Source: Magicicada septendecula
Lineage: Eukaryota; Arthropoda; Insecta; Hemiptera; Cicadidae
Direction: 5' to 3'
Length of the DNA: 64,000 nt
Assembly: GCA_034769895.1 (NCBI GenBank)
Contig: CM068369.1
Location: forward strand, 144,729,574 to 144,793,573
Part shown: positions 1 to 12,765 of the stretch, one piece after another
Layout: each line of letters begins with the position of its first letter
Numbering within the stretch: position 1 is the stretch's first letter
Translations under genes and position numbers: made by a program
Notes under the pieces: generated by a model
What the model was told of the DNA's origin: nothing
Databases searched by the model: none
Seen by the model: the letters and a program-made list of their open reading frames with translations, nothing else

Positions 1-2685
1 AATTGTAGTAACATGCCATAATGACATGACAGTATTTAAGATAAATACTGAATAAAATATGAAGCATATTGTTGTCAACCAAATGACACATAACCTCACA
101 TGAACTGGACCTACAACATAAAATCATACACAATAATTAGATAAGGTAATTATCAATAATTGTTTCAAAGAGACCAAATAAGAGTAAAAATACAAGACAA
201 TGAATACCATATGAACTGAAGGACACAACTAAATGAGTCAGATTAATTATAATAACAATAAACCAATTAGACAGAACCCCATGTGACAATAGAGTTAATC
301 AAAAAACATTAACAAAACTTGTAAAGAGAGAGTAAGAAAGTTTACCAGTAGTTAGAGGAATGTCCAATACAACTATGAGAATACCTCACAAGTATTATAC
401 AAGTAATTTAATGACTGGAATTTAATAAACTAACTAACTGCAATCATAGGACTAGCTGTAAACAACCATCATACAGTAACTTAAAAAGATTTCAGCTAAC
501 AAAAAGTTAGTGAATCCACTAAACTGACCATGTACAACATTTGTACACAATTTAATTATCAACAATGCATCTAATATGTGGTAAAATAACTAAATAAGAG
601 TGACAGAATGGCGAGATAAGAGCATAATGTAATTTAAACAATACTATATATGTAAACAAAATAACATTCGCCAAAATGAAGTATTAGCAAACGTATGTAA
701 GTGTATCTAATAGTGTTATAGTACCAAAAATATGTAGTAGAATAAGGGATAATAGTGATGTAAGCAAATATAAACAATCGGACATAGATGGCTTGTACGC
801 CATTAGTACATTTTGTTTAAATTACAAATATATTAATATTATGTATTAGAGTAGATGAGAAATGGACTCCAAACGTTTAATCATAAGTATTAAGATATAA
901 TTACACCAAAATATAGTGGAAAGAACTTATTTTTATTAAGAACCACTATATGAATTTTGAAGAAAGTGAAGTGAGTTATTAATGGACGGAATTATTACTT
1001 GTTTGGACTTAAATTAAAGACACAAGTGTCCGTAATATAATGCCACTATCCAAATGACAATCTGACTAATAATAAGAAACGTATACACATTATAAGATTT
1101 TCGGTCATTTTCGAATGGCAATGAACACGTCATAGATAATCTCAAACCCAAAGCAGTGACGCTAAAAAATTAAAATATTTGTTTAACTAAGACTTTTGGG
1201 GTAGAGAGTATCGCATTCTAAACCAATAGAATGACCCGATTTCACCAGACGAAACCAGGAGCTTTGGTGAGATGAACTAATTGTCTTCCGGACATCGATG
1301 CGAGCGGAGCCTGCGGCAGTCAACCAAAAATATTTTTAAAATGTGCGCGTATCTAAGTAAGATACCCATAACTAACCTCAACTGAACACCCATTTTTATC
1401 TTGTGACAGTGTTGTGTAGTGAACCAATAAGGACATGACCAGTGTATAATAAAGGTCATGTTATGTGAAAGAAACAGGGAGTATTATACATTAACAATTT
1501 TAAAAATATAATGACAAAATAATCTTCGTTAGTCAACGAAAATTTTTGTCGACTACGCTAACCAAGTAAACACACTTGCGTGTTTAACTAGTAACGATGA
1601 ATTATTACCAGATTAAAATGAATAAAAGTTCTCGTCTAACTTAATGACGACATTTAATTAAAATATGTTATATTCATGTTCAAAGAATAATAAATAGAAG
1701 CGGAATTAATATTTTATACCGCAAACCATTACTCGTAAATATAGTCGCTTGTTTGACTATGATTTTAGCAGTGCTTGAAAAACAATAACCTAATATGCGA
1801 GAAATATCATTACTGTTAATTTTACATCTTGTTATGAATAAATAATGTGTTTGTAAAAATAGTATTAAGATTTTTTATGATATTAACTATTCTATTTTTG
1901 TAACTTACTCTCATCTAGGTAAACTAACCTATAACCAGAACGCATTTGTTTGCCACAGAGAGTCACTTCTGTCATAAATAATTCTTATAAACAGACTCAA
2001 TAATAAGAGTTCTTTCATTTTTTTTATCAATTCCAGTTCATAATAATAATAATAAGTAAACCAGTAACATTGTTTTAATAGTGCAACGTTGATAGCACGT
2101 GTTTACAGCTCTTAGCATCAGAATGCAACGAGCATACCGTACGATAGTACGATAATTTGACTATCGTATTGAGGTTAATAATTCTTAAATTTTGTCTTTT
2201 TAATTATAATAAATAAGTAAATATTGTTATTTAATATAACATCTTTATATCTTGCATTATGTATATTCAAAGGATTCACGAAAATTGGTAATACTAATAA
2301 CCAAAGTAGACATAACCTAAATTACCATATTATCGTACATTGTACCAGTGTTACCAGCCTTGAGCTGAAGAAGTTTCAGAATTTATTTAACTTTGTTGTT
2401 GTTTTTTTTTAAATCATTAGTAATTGTTTTAAAGGAGTTTTTACTGAATTTTACTAATGTTAATAAACATCTCAATTTGTTACCAGTGAATAGAGAGTCT
2501 TTATTTCTATCAAATAGATATAAATAACTTACATTTTAGAAACAATTATTTCACAAGGTGGCGGCAATATTAAAGCGGTCAATATTTGAATATTCAAATT
2601 ACAATTGAGTATCAGTGTTATTTTATTTAATGTGCATATGTCGATATCCAGCCAAAATATTTGTGTGTTATTAATGTATTTCCAG
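1..2685. other. AT-rich non-coding DNA
   Basis: I see no coding signal or recognisable element here. Stop codons are dense in all frames and composition is strongly AT-rich. A short ATA run lies near 2041-2055. This could be intron upstream of the small exon at 2686 or plain intergenic DNA. Confidence 0.6.
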
Positions 2686-2730
2686 TGAGATAGAACCGCC
2701 CATCAAGAAGATCGAAGACACTCACGGATG
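2686..2730 (+). CDS. Candidate 45-nt internal exon of an unidentified host gene
   Basis: A pyrimidine-containing stretch ending TTTCCAG stands immediately before 2686, and a strong donor, GTAAGT, starts at 2731. Between them lie 45 nt, a multiple of three. Only one frame is open; it skips the first base and reads EIEPPIKKIEDTHG followed by two bases of a split codon. The segment is clearly richer in G+C than the surrounding DNA. A symmetric short exon of this sort can be included or skipped without changing frame, so alternative splicing is possible. I do not recognise the protein. No neighbouring exons were found inside the window, which would imply long introns. Seen: splice signals, open frame and composition shift. 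Inferred: that it is a real exon on the plus strand. Confidence 0.5.
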
Positions 2731-3991
2731 GTAAGTGGGGAGGTGAATACAGCAAAATATTAGTGATCGTAATCCTTTTTAAACATAAACATTAATTTCA
2801 ATTTACCCATTACTAATTCTATCAAATACTAAAAACAACACTAATTATCGAGGTTTACATTACAACGTGAGGGGTGAAGAAGAGTCTACAACAACAACTA
2901 CTAAATAAAACATTTTAAACCAATTTAAAATAAAAAAACATTAAACTCATCTATCTACATAAAAGATCTATAATAATATATATTTGTTTTTTTTTTGCGG
3001 TAACTCATCTTTGTTTCTTGCAGTATTAGAGTACTGTTCGTACAGTATGTTATCAAATAATAATTATGTATACAAGTATTTTGTTTATTTTGTTATTGTT
3101 GTATTTCATCCTGACGCAGATTTCACTGAATATAATTGTATCATCAGAGGTCTCTATAGAATATATTTGATATAACTGACATAGAAGAAACCTGTCATGA
3201 TAAAGGTATATTCTGTAGCGATGCGCCAGGTTAAAATGCAACAATAAAAATAATAAACCAAATGCTTGCAGACGTAATTATTATTTCATAACATATGTGT
3301 GCTACTTAAAAACACGCTAAATTAATTATGTAACAGAATTTATTATAAGGTAGTCAGTAACAAACCTACTTGCAAAGGTAGATAATTTTATATCTATTAT
3401 CAACGACATAAACCAAATATTCGTTGCAACAATTTCACATTCGAGCGGTGAGCAGACAAAAGGAAGAAACAGATTAACCTGGAATATAACTAAACGACCC
3501 CAAAGAAATGAAATGTTTGAGAAATAACATCCCTTGGGAACTTATTACACGAGATGTGTAGTATGCTTTAGTATAGGCCTACACATTTTTCGCCTTGTTG
3601 ACTTTACGTACGCGTACTCGCTTGAGAGAACGAAACCACGTAGTCTTATCTGTTTACTCGCCTATAATTTAATAATCAATGTAAACGCTTGTGTTTACAT
3701 TATCGCCTAAATAATTGTCATCTTTAATACACTTAAATGTTGACCTGCTTGGAGATTTCGCTGAGCCGTCTGCAAATGATTCATATAACATTAGATTAGA
3801 CAATATAGAAAGTCTCACCGGAAATATCCAACCATTATGAATAACACGAGAAAATGATGTGCAACTGAATTGCTACTCGATAGCCAGTCCGACTGGACCT
3901 TTTAGCGCATGAATGAACATTCATTAACGTATTTGAATATTCAAAGTGACTGTTGTGCAATGACGTGTTGTCTGTGATTGTTGTATTTATA
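2731..3991. other. AT-rich non-coding DNA
   Basis: No gene or repeat is recognised. Short ORFs of about 60 codons on both strands around 2984-3244 are AT-rich, overlap one another and have no family signature. The stretch may be intron following the 45-nt exon. Confidence 0.5.
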
Positions 3992-4866
3992 ATGACTCAA
4001 CGACTAGATGAACGGTTCTGTATTAAATTTTATGTAAAACTTAATCATTCGTCATGCGGGAACTATTAGAAGGATTAAGAAGTTTCGGGCGTAATGAGTC
4101 AATCGCAGACATAATTATATTACAAAAGATTTGCAGATGGCCGGGAATCTGTTGAAAGTGACCCGCGTCCTGAAAGACTTTAACAAGCAGAACATCCAAA
4201 GAGGTTCAATCAAAATCTAAAGCTAACAGCTCAAGAATTAGGAGTATATCAGGGGATTCGGGGGATTAGTGGTTTCTGCCATGATTGATGTCACAAGACC
4301 CAAACGATTTCCGTGTTGAAGTTGCATAGATTTGGTCGACACCGCTAACAGTGAACCAGATTTCCCCAAAAAGGTCATAATAGGAGATGAACAGTGGAGT
4401 ATGGTAGAAAAAAAATAAAAAATAAACAATACCCAAACTTTTCCAGTGGAAGACGCCTGGTCACCACACAACGGAAGAAGGTCCGGCAAAGTCGGAAAAG
4501 TTATGGAAGCTATGTTGACGGAGTCCTTCGCTGTTTGATATATTCAGTAGGAAGTACAGACAGCAGCTACAGATGCTGCTTCATCACGTCAATGCGCCAT
4601 CTCATTCTTTATATTTCCTACAAGATTTTTGTTGCACATCGAATCGCACAGACGCCGTAGCCCCCTATAGAGTAGATTACAGTAGGCTCTCTGTAACTTT
4701 TGACTTTCCTTGAACCTAAAATCACCTTTCAAATAAACTGCATTTTAGGCCGAACACAAAATGACAATATATACGACAAACCTCTGGTGATCCCAAACGA
4801 GGACTTCACACAGTGTTTTATAACCTGGAAGAGACTATGTGATACCACATCTATGTATATTCTATA
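3992..4866 (+). pseudogene. Degenerate mariner-type transposase
   Basis: This is a decayed Tc1/mariner transposase, a DNA cut-and-paste enzyme with an N-terminal helix-turn-helix DNA-binding part and a DDD catalytic core. It starts at an ATG followed by the family N-terminus (RFCIKFYVKL). Further on come KRFADGRESVESDPR at about 4120-4170, then VIIGDEQW at about 4374-4397 with the first catalytic Asp, a WKTPG-like segment at about 4445, and HHVNAPSH at about 4582-4605. At 4588-4590 the second catalytic Asp of the usual HDNA motif is replaced by Val. The PPYxxDY motif with the third Asp lies at about 4663-4680, and an IPNEDFTQCF C-terminal block at about 4790-4820. Several stops and frameshifts separate these blocks. 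The protein is certainly inactive. Terminal inverted repeats were not identified. Confidence 0.85.
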
Positions 4867-7245
4867 TAGTGTATTCCTACATAAGCAATCGTTCTTTCAC
4901 TTCCCTGTGTGCTTAATTACATATTTTACATAGTGATCACGCTTTTGTCGTAGGACATTATTTTCAATACTAACATTCCTGTCACTTGAAGTAAATTTCC
5001 AATAAAAAATGTAGATTTTAAAATTATTCTTAAACTACGTTTGCTACCTTTAACATTAATTTTTTTTCAAAGTCATTATTTGTTTTTACTACGACTCAAC
5101 AAGTTGTCACTACTTCTCATCTAGCCCAATGGCTCGAAAGATGCTGCTGTTGCTGTGTTGCTGATCATCAAGTATGCTGGCCCTGTCGGGGGGAGAGAGG
5201 GTTTACCTTTCCGCTTTGCACAAAAAGAAGATCAAAAGCATTCCCTTGCTGCTCTTTGTCCAGCAGTTAAAGTTTCCCCATCAATTGTTGTATCGCTTAT
5301 TGCAAAAGGACTCAGTGTACCGTTCGTAGACGACACGGTCAAGCAACTTAAACGTAAATTTTATGTAGGAACGGCAAGAGGTCGAGACAGCCCTCTCATA
5401 TCCGACCTTGGCAGGTATTGAATAAGTCATAGAGATTCTTATGGCACCCCGGCGCATATACTCCTGACGTCAATTAGTAAGACCTGCCGTTGTAACGGCC
5501 TGGTAAGGAGTAAAATTCAGTTCTGGACGAGACTCAAGCCAAGAGCCCCTGAAAGAAGCACCTCTCATGTCAGTCGCCTCGCGGATACAAACCAGATATG
5601 AAAATCATGACGCCCACACAACATTTATGGGTTATTCAACTTGTCTGTCATTCAATTTGTAAACCGTTTGTGGTCAATTGGTTGGCCACTTCCAAAATAA
5701 TTTCGTGGTATGGTCAACAGTATTGTTACGATAATTGCACGGACCGAGATCGTTTAAAAGTTTAATAGGTAATTTAACACTAGAGAAGTTGTTACTCACA
5801 ACATTAATAACAGTTTTAATAAACAAAAAACTTTTATTCAAACCGTTTTACAAGTTATGCAATTGTCGAATATGACCTATGGCAACAAATATTAAACGTC
5901 AATAATTCTGTAAATAACTAACACTTGTTGCTTTTACAAAATACGTTTTCCTAAAACACTTCGATTCATAGGACTCAAATCGTTTAATCTATACGGTTTT
6001 CTCAAAGACACCTACCTAACGTGAGCTTCTGTGTTTACAGCCAGCAGGAACAGTTACGGCGTAATAACGTTTGCGAACGGATTCCCGTTTCCAGTAGTAA
6101 AATAATCTCTCACCGTCTCTGAGGTGTAAAGGAATCGATAGCTTGCTACACAAAACGAGCATCGTTGCTTCCTCCTCCTGCTTACATAACATATGCGAAG
6201 TATCATGTAAGCCACACACATTGTCTGTCTCTCGCTGTAGCAGTAAAAATAAAATATCAAATAAGACTAAATTTGTTCAGCAGTAAATTTAACAATAATT
6301 TTTTCAATTAATGTTCACGATATATTAACAAACAAAAAATTATTATCTTTTTGTCAACCTTAGCTGGTAAACAAATTTTCAAACACAAACACAATTTCTA
6401 TACAAAAAGCAACAATAAAGCTTTTGTTTGCTTGATTAAACAAAATAGAAATACAGTTAGTTATGATTACGCGTGTACTTGTATCGAGGAAAAATATCGA
6501 GCGTTTTATTTCAGCAGATGCTGCAAATATATCCCAGAAAATATTTTGTAACGGTAAGCAAAGTTGATGACAGAATTATTTTCAAACAGAAGTACATGCT
6601 TGACCAACATCACTTGAGTGTTGAGACCACATTTTTTGAAAGTATGCAGAACCTGCGAAAAACTCTTGAAACAAAATTTATTGAGTTTAAAAAGAGTATC
6701 AAACAAATCCAACATATAAATCTTCGTAGCGTGCAATTCCATTTTAACCAGCAAACATAATTTGATCAAATAATACCCAATTATTATTTCGTTTTGAAGA
6801 CTTTCCCCATATAATTTCTAATTCGTATAAAAATAAAACCACAAAATGTCGTTATAAAAGTTCAACGGAAACCCAATATTAACAGGAAGCTAATAATAAT
6901 AATAATAATAATAAAATAATGAAGTTACTATTTCTATCATCGCCATCGTTATTAGCTATTACTGTCACTTTAAAGTACAAAATTTACGTGCTATGTGAAC
7001 CTGTGCAACCAACCACATTATGTATACCAGACAAAGTAGCCAGTTTCATTAGACCAACTGAGAATCAGTAGTAATAAGTTTTTTATGATTTAGATACCAA
7101 AACAATCAAACATGGAAACACTAAACAGAATTTCTTAAGTATTATTAATATGTGTATCTATTTTTTCCTTTGATTAAGTTACAGTACGTTAAACGTCTGT
7201 TAAGGTATGTTGACATATCTGTAAGATGTTTCTCTGTGTATAACT
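4867..7245. other. Non-coding DNA with unassigned short ORFs
   Basis: An 88-codon open frame at 5155-5421 (plus strand) sits in a less AT-rich patch, 5110-5530, but starts only at TTG and matches no family I know. A 95-codon frame at 6473-6760 has no ATG and is extremely AT-rich, and an 87-codon frame runs antisense to it. A short AAT run lies at about 6893-6912. I support no gene here. Confidence 0.45.
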
Positions 7246-7978
7246 GTGCCGGGGTTTGAATTTTCCCGGCGTGATTTAAACGTGGAAGGCCGCCAAAGCG
7301 AGTCGCAGTTGGGTGGCAAAGCTAACTTGATTAGTAAGGGCGTGTCCGAGCTACGGCGAAGCAATTTAGTAAGCCGTATGTTTGTGTGCAGCTGGATGGT
7401 TGCTTGCCAAAGGTTATGTTCAGCAATCCGCAACAGGTTGAGTTTCTGTGGCATGGTGGGTTCGAAGAATACGTGCTTCTTCCTCATTTCGTCTCCAACC
7501 TTCCGATGGGGTGTTTGCCGGTCTGACGGCCCAGGGGGAAGTACTTAGTTGATATTTCAATATGACTTCGTAACCTAGTAAAGCGTTCAGGTGAGAATCA
7601 ATTATTTATTCGATGTTAATTTAACGATGAGTTATGTGTGTTATATTTGTGTATGTGTGTGATCCACTCGTTTGTAAAGCCTATTTTAGTGTAATACTTT
7701 TCTATTGTAAAATTGAATCACACGTTACTTCCGGTCTGGGAACACGTGGCGACTTTGCATTTAACTGTCTTTGATAAATTTAAAAGTAAATGTTACAAAA
7801 ATAAAAGTAAAGGTTTAGTTAACAGTAAATGGATAAAATAAGCCATAGCAGATTAATAAGAGCAAATAAAGTGTTAATAAAAATTGTGACCGTGTGTGTG
7901 TGTGGTGTCTGTGTTCAGAGGCGAGAGAATGTAGGAGTAGTTGTATTCCCTGACGGCTAATCTGCAAAAATGTTATAG
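7246..7978. other. Balanced-composition segment of unknown nature, then AT-rich DNA
   Basis: Positions 7246-7548 hold overlapping open frames of 100 codons (plus) and 95 codons (minus, 7200-7487) in DNA with near-balanced base composition, unlike its surroundings. A tRNA B-box-like GGTTTGAATT occurs at about 7251, so an old tRNA-derived SINE is one possibility, but no A-box or tail was found. Neither translation matches a known family. The remainder to 7978 is AT-rich. Confidence 0.3.
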
Positions 7979-8356
7979 GGTCCCCGTACAGCCGGGTTAA
8001 AGGGGGATGCGGAGATTGTGACACCTACACCAGTCACCATCTGCAGAGCAGTGCAGCAGGATGCTCTCCGAAGCCGTCAGGCCCAGAAATACTCCTACTA
8101 CAGAACACCAAAAGACATCTGCCCGGAATGAAACTGGCTGAAACTTCTGAACACTTCAAGCACCACCACCAACACTCATCGCACACTGCTCTACATGGTA
8201 TCATTTGAGTTCATCAAAAGTACAGGTGGGACCATTCCAATTACTAAACCAGTCAACAACAACTCCACGGGTTTTAAATCAAGTGTAACTGACATTTTAT
8301 ATCAATATAAAGACATGCTCTTAAACAAGAGAGTACCAGAAGTCCAGCTGTTTTAA
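7979..8356 (+). pseudogene. Coding-like stretch with one internal TGA, unidentified
   Basis: One frame on the plus strand is open from just after a TAG at about 7976 to TAA at 8354-8356, broken only by a TGA at 8129-8131. The first part (about 50 codons) includes TICRAVQQDALRSRQAQKY and the second (about 74 codons) includes NWLKLLNTSSTTTNTH. Composition is less AT-rich than the flanks, and an acceptor-like CTACACCAG precedes 8032. This could be a terminal exon ending at the TGA with a fortuitously open 3' region, a broken gene, or chance. No family is recognised. Confidence 0.25.
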
Positions 8357-8668
8357 ATATAATATTGTAACTAAACTTTTGGCAGAATTTAAATTGATAT
8401 TTTTATGTAAATCAGACTAGAATTCAATTTTTTGAAGGCGTTTAACTAAACATGTTATGATAACGAAAATTGTTACTTGTTACAAGAGTATTTTATTGTA
8501 AGTCCTGTCACTCTGGGCTCCAGCACACTTTTCGCTTCCGCCAGGCCAAGTGGTCTAGTTTTTAAATTTTACGTATCGGCCTAAGTGGTCGTTACATAAC
8601 TAAGTTTTATACCATAGAATTAAAAAAATTATTATATTTAATAGCAAAAAAATATATGAATGTAAACT
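8357..8668. other. AT-rich non-coding DNA
   Basis: I see nothing recognisable here other than a short less AT-rich patch near 8505-8560. Confidence 0.5.
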
Positions 8669-8695
8669 GGCGCGCGCGCGCACACCCACACACAC
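8669..8695. repeat. CG/CA alternating dinucleotide tract
   Basis: Alternating CG units run into CA units. Alternating purine-pyrimidine DNA of this kind can adopt Z-form. It is a simple repeat with no coding value. Confidence 0.85.
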
Positions 8696-8829
8696 ATTCC
8701 GTTACAAATGCCTCATTATGTAGAAGTGAAAACCCCATTCGTTATGTAGAGAAAAAGACCAAAAGAGGAATATAAAAACATAGAAATGTTAAAAGAGATT
8801 ACCATTGTCAGTGCCTCGAGAGTATATTG

Positions 8830-8830
<1 letters not shown>

Positions 8831-8867
<37 letters not shown>

Positions 8868-8899
8868 GCACGCGCTCGCTCGCTCACACACACACGACC
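8831..8899. repeat. TG microsatellite with CG/CT/CA tail
   Basis: About 17 TG units are followed by CG- and CT-rich bases and then a short CACACACAC run. The TG and CA blocks can pair to form a hairpin. Confidence 0.9.
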
Positions 8900-9128
8900 T
8901 ACATATATCTGAAAATGTAAAAATTTGTCTATGTACACTTTTTATATAATTTATATGACTCTATGACTCTGATATTTTGATGTAATATAAAAAGTCGTAA
9001 TGTGTTTTGATTCAACTTATTAAGTTGTGTATATTAGCAACTAAGTGTCGTATTTTTATTGCTAGTAAAATACATTGTTATTCTCGTTTATAACTAGCGT
9101 TAGCTAGGTCTCTCTACAATATCTCAAC

Positions 9129-9130
<2 letters not shown>

Positions 9131-9167
<37 letters not shown>

Positions 9168-9172
9168 TCTCT

Positions 9173-9243
<71 letters not shown>
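9131..9243. repeat. TC microsatellite interrupted by a C run
   Basis: A pure-pyrimidine CT tract of about 110 bp is interrupted by a CA step and by a run of about ten C near 9173-9182. A separate C run sits near 9370. The long Arg/Glu frame on the opposite strand is a shadow of this repeat. Confidence 0.95.
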
Positions 9244-9247
<4 letters not shown>

Positions 9248-9887
9248 GTCACCTTTCCTCGTCCTTCTTATTCTTTCTCTTCCCATTAAAACTGCCCAAA
9301 TGTGGAGCGCTCGCATTCACTCAAATTTCTTTTGGTTTTGAGTGAAGTTTGTTTTCTGAGGCTCACAGCCCCCCCCCCCCAATAAATCAACTTTCCGACC
9401 CACAATAATGTTACTGTTTCTCTGTCCGGTCGGAATGGTGTCCTAATAATGTTGTCGTATAAACATGGCATGTACGTTCTGTGTACAGAGCAGTAGTTCT
9501 TCACCACACTATAACTCTTAACACACCGTCCCCGACAGTGTAGTGGCCGCGATAGCAGGGGTTGCTGCGCAGCGCAATTACTCCTGCTAAATAATTGTAC
9601 CTGGAATTAAAATTAATAAACACATGCACTTTCTACCAGCGTAACTAACACAACGTAGCAGTGTTCGTTTGTTTACTGTTGTACTGAATTTATTAAGTAA
9701 ATTAAAGTTACAATTTTATGTAATTTAAATGGGCTTCTCCAGAATACCAAATGGTCACTGTGGATACGTAAATTCTTTAAATTTGTAAGTAACAAATTTT
9801 CGCACACACACTTACATACACGAACACGTTCTCCCAAATAATTGTTTTGTTGTGTTCTGACATTTCTTTTGTATTCATACACAGGTC

Positions 9888-9922
9888 CTGATGATGACAA
9901 TATACATTGTCGAAACATCGGC
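9888..9922 (+). ncRNA. Hammerhead-like hairpin, Penelope-like element signature
   Basis: The sequence reads CTGATGA, one T, then a perfect 6-bp stem (GACAAT / ATTGTC) closed by ATAC, then GAAAC. CTGATGA-stem-GAAA is the conserved core layout of hammerhead ribozymes, which are known from the terminal repeats of Penelope-like retroelements. The extra T between core and stem departs from the canonical motif, so self-cleavage is doubtful. No Penelope reverse transcriptase was found next to it, so this is probably a terminal fragment. A similar signature occurs on the minus strand at 49410-49436. Confidence 0.45.
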
Positions 9923-12765
9923 ACAAATAAGTTAAAAACTTTTATTATTTTTGACCGAAACTCACTAACCCTTCACTGAAAAATTTTTGAAGACTGTTTA
10001 CTGCTCTACTAACTCTTGTTAAATATTTAAACCTTTTTTGTAATACAGAGGTTTTTGCTTTACGCTTAATTTTTAAATACAATAAGGATTTTTTAATACA
10101 TTTTTGGTAATTATTAGAGTATTTCACAACAAAACACATGATATTTTTAACAAATTGTGTTTCATTAATTTATTTTGAGTTGCTCATATTCCCCACATGC
10201 AGGGAAATATGAGCAGATATTGTGAAACTTATACTTTCCTAATTTCTTTTCATGTTTGTTATTGAAACTTAAAAATATTTTTTAAATTGATAAAAAACAT
10301 ACCAGCAGACAAATCCATCATTTTACTTTCAAAAACTTGTGATTCATTAAATTTTTAATTGGTTTTAAAACTAAGTTGCTCATATTCGACCGAATTCCCT
10401 TATATATTAGTTACTAATTATAAGTTATAAATTAGGACACTAATTCCAAGTGTTTAATAGGAGTAATGGTTCGGAATTAATTATCTGTTGACAAAACCAA
10501 CGCTCACAGTGACTTAACGCCCACGTTAGGAATCATTAGCTACGCGATACGTCATATGGTCTCTGAACGGTCCTGACGCAAGGGTGTTAACGTTTTTCAC
10601 CAGAGCAAGGTGATTTATAGTGAATGACAAAAAGTGAAGTACAAAATAATAATTATGTCTGATAAATATTAATCCTCTATAGATTATGACCTAATTTTAT
10701 TATATAACTAAGATTATCTACTACAGCTATAGTTTAATAGGATTTGACTCATATATCAAATTCCCACTAAGGGCTTATCAGTTTCTAATCGATGGCATTA
10801 CAGTACTGACTTACACAGTGTATAAAATAGTTTAGCATATACCGAAAGAGGGTGTTTAGCGTGATACACAAATGTAGTAAAATTCTTCAACAAATTACAT
10901 TGTTTAATAAATTACAACAGTGTAATCGTTGAGGAACATGGTTGACTTTCTAAGTAAGTCTGTCAGTTACGCATTATTTAATACTATAATTATTCTGTGA
11001 ACTTTTAAGTTTAATAGTCTAAGAAATGCATGCAGTTTTGAACCACTGAATTTGTTAGACCAAAAAGGCATGTGAACTGTGTTGCACTTTAATTCAAAAT
11101 AAAGGGTAGATTGAATTAAGAATTAGGAAAGGATATAAGCCTTCGTACATATAGGCCTATTATTTTAAACAAATATTAATTATTTGTTACATAATAACAT
11201 CTACATATTTTTCTTGTAATTTTTCTTTGATTACTTTACTTGATAGACGTAGACGGGAATTTCATGTATTAAAATAAAAAATATTAACTAACGTAATTAA
11301 AGTTCATAGAAATTCACGGTGAGCAGAACTGAAATCAAGTTTATTTAAAATCTTTACAGTAAATGACAATATTTTGTTATGTGTAGTAACAATTTTGGTA
11401 GCTAGTCATAAGTCGTCAACTCATCAGCGGGGAGGAGGGTACTCACAAATGTCTGAGAAACAGTACAAACATTGAATCGAACATTTTACGAAAGGTGCGT
11501 TTATAAATACCTATAGACGTCTAGCAATTTTTACACTTAATGATGCGTTAATAATATTTTCAAAACTACGTCGACCATATTAAATAAGTTTTTTACCTAG
11601 TAAACCTTCTTAATTTTTTAATACTCAGTTACAGGTTGAGTAAAAAATACATTACTTCTCATACAGGTTATACTTTACACACATAATCTATAATTGGGTT
11701 TTTATATTTAGGACAAGAAACGTCTGAATTTTTAGAGTTTAAACGCTGAAGAACTGTACGAAAAATACTGAACATTTTAGAAGCCTCAGAATGTGGTACA
11801 CACACTGTCTTAACATCTTAAAAGTACATTGTTTTATAAAATATATTAAATCTATAAATAATCTATTTATAAAAACACACTGAAGTAATGTGTGTAAATT
11901 GATAGATGATAACGAGTATCTGTGTTAAAGTTTTGAAAAGAATGTATAGTGTATCAATATTATATATTGTGGCTGGGTAAGAGCGTCATTAGTCGTTGTT
12001 GCCATATTTATGTTAAAAATGGTAACGTAATTATGCTTGGAGCTCAAAAACAATATAAATTTTTATCGCCTACTTGTAAATTGCTTGATACATAAATTGT
12101 TGAGAGATATCCTGTAGCCAATTTTAATTATTATACACACGTTAATTTTATATTATAAATGTGATGCAGAAAACACTTAATTTAAAATTTAGAACAGTTT
12201 ATATTTAGATATATATTGATACTTAAGTTTTGTGATGATACTATATCTCAGTGTAAAATAGTAATATAATGTCATGGAGCGAAGCTTACGTTGCAAACAG
12301 TACTCAGGATAGACCACAGCGTGTGAAAACAATAAAAGCTAAGTGGATTACTGCACATACCGTGCTCGCCTCAAACAAAGACAGACATAGCTTGAATATA
12401 TGCATATTCTGTGACGGCATACAGTGAAGAGTGTACAAGTATGAGGTTTACTGCAGGTTTACTAGTTGAAGCGTTTTAACGCTGATGACGTAGCTCTCAC
12501 TGTTCTAACACAGCCTACTGTCTCAAATTAAAAGCTTTAACCTTATAGGTTACGTTTTCTCGATACAGTTCACCTTAAATTAGCAACAGTATATACACAC
12601 AACATAGTCTAGAATATCAACAAGGAGTATCAGGCCACAAGAGGAAAAACAGATTTAAAATTTTGATTGTGCAAAAACATTGACATCTTTAAACTTAAAA
12701 AGATTTGCATCTTCTCTCGTAATACAAGTGTTTCCGTCCTTCCATATCAACAATATCAGACATAC
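9923..12765. other. AT-rich non-coding DNA
   Basis: No gene is seen. A 33-bp inverted repeat lies at 10182-10214: GCTCATATT and its complement flank a short C/G-rich loop. The core GCTCATATTC occurs again near 10378. Everything else is stop-dense AT-rich sequence. Confidence 0.5.

Noticed and set aside
7246..7265. tRNA gene or SINE from the B-box-like GGTTTGAATT
   Set aside because: No A-box at a suitable distance, no clover-leaf and no tail.
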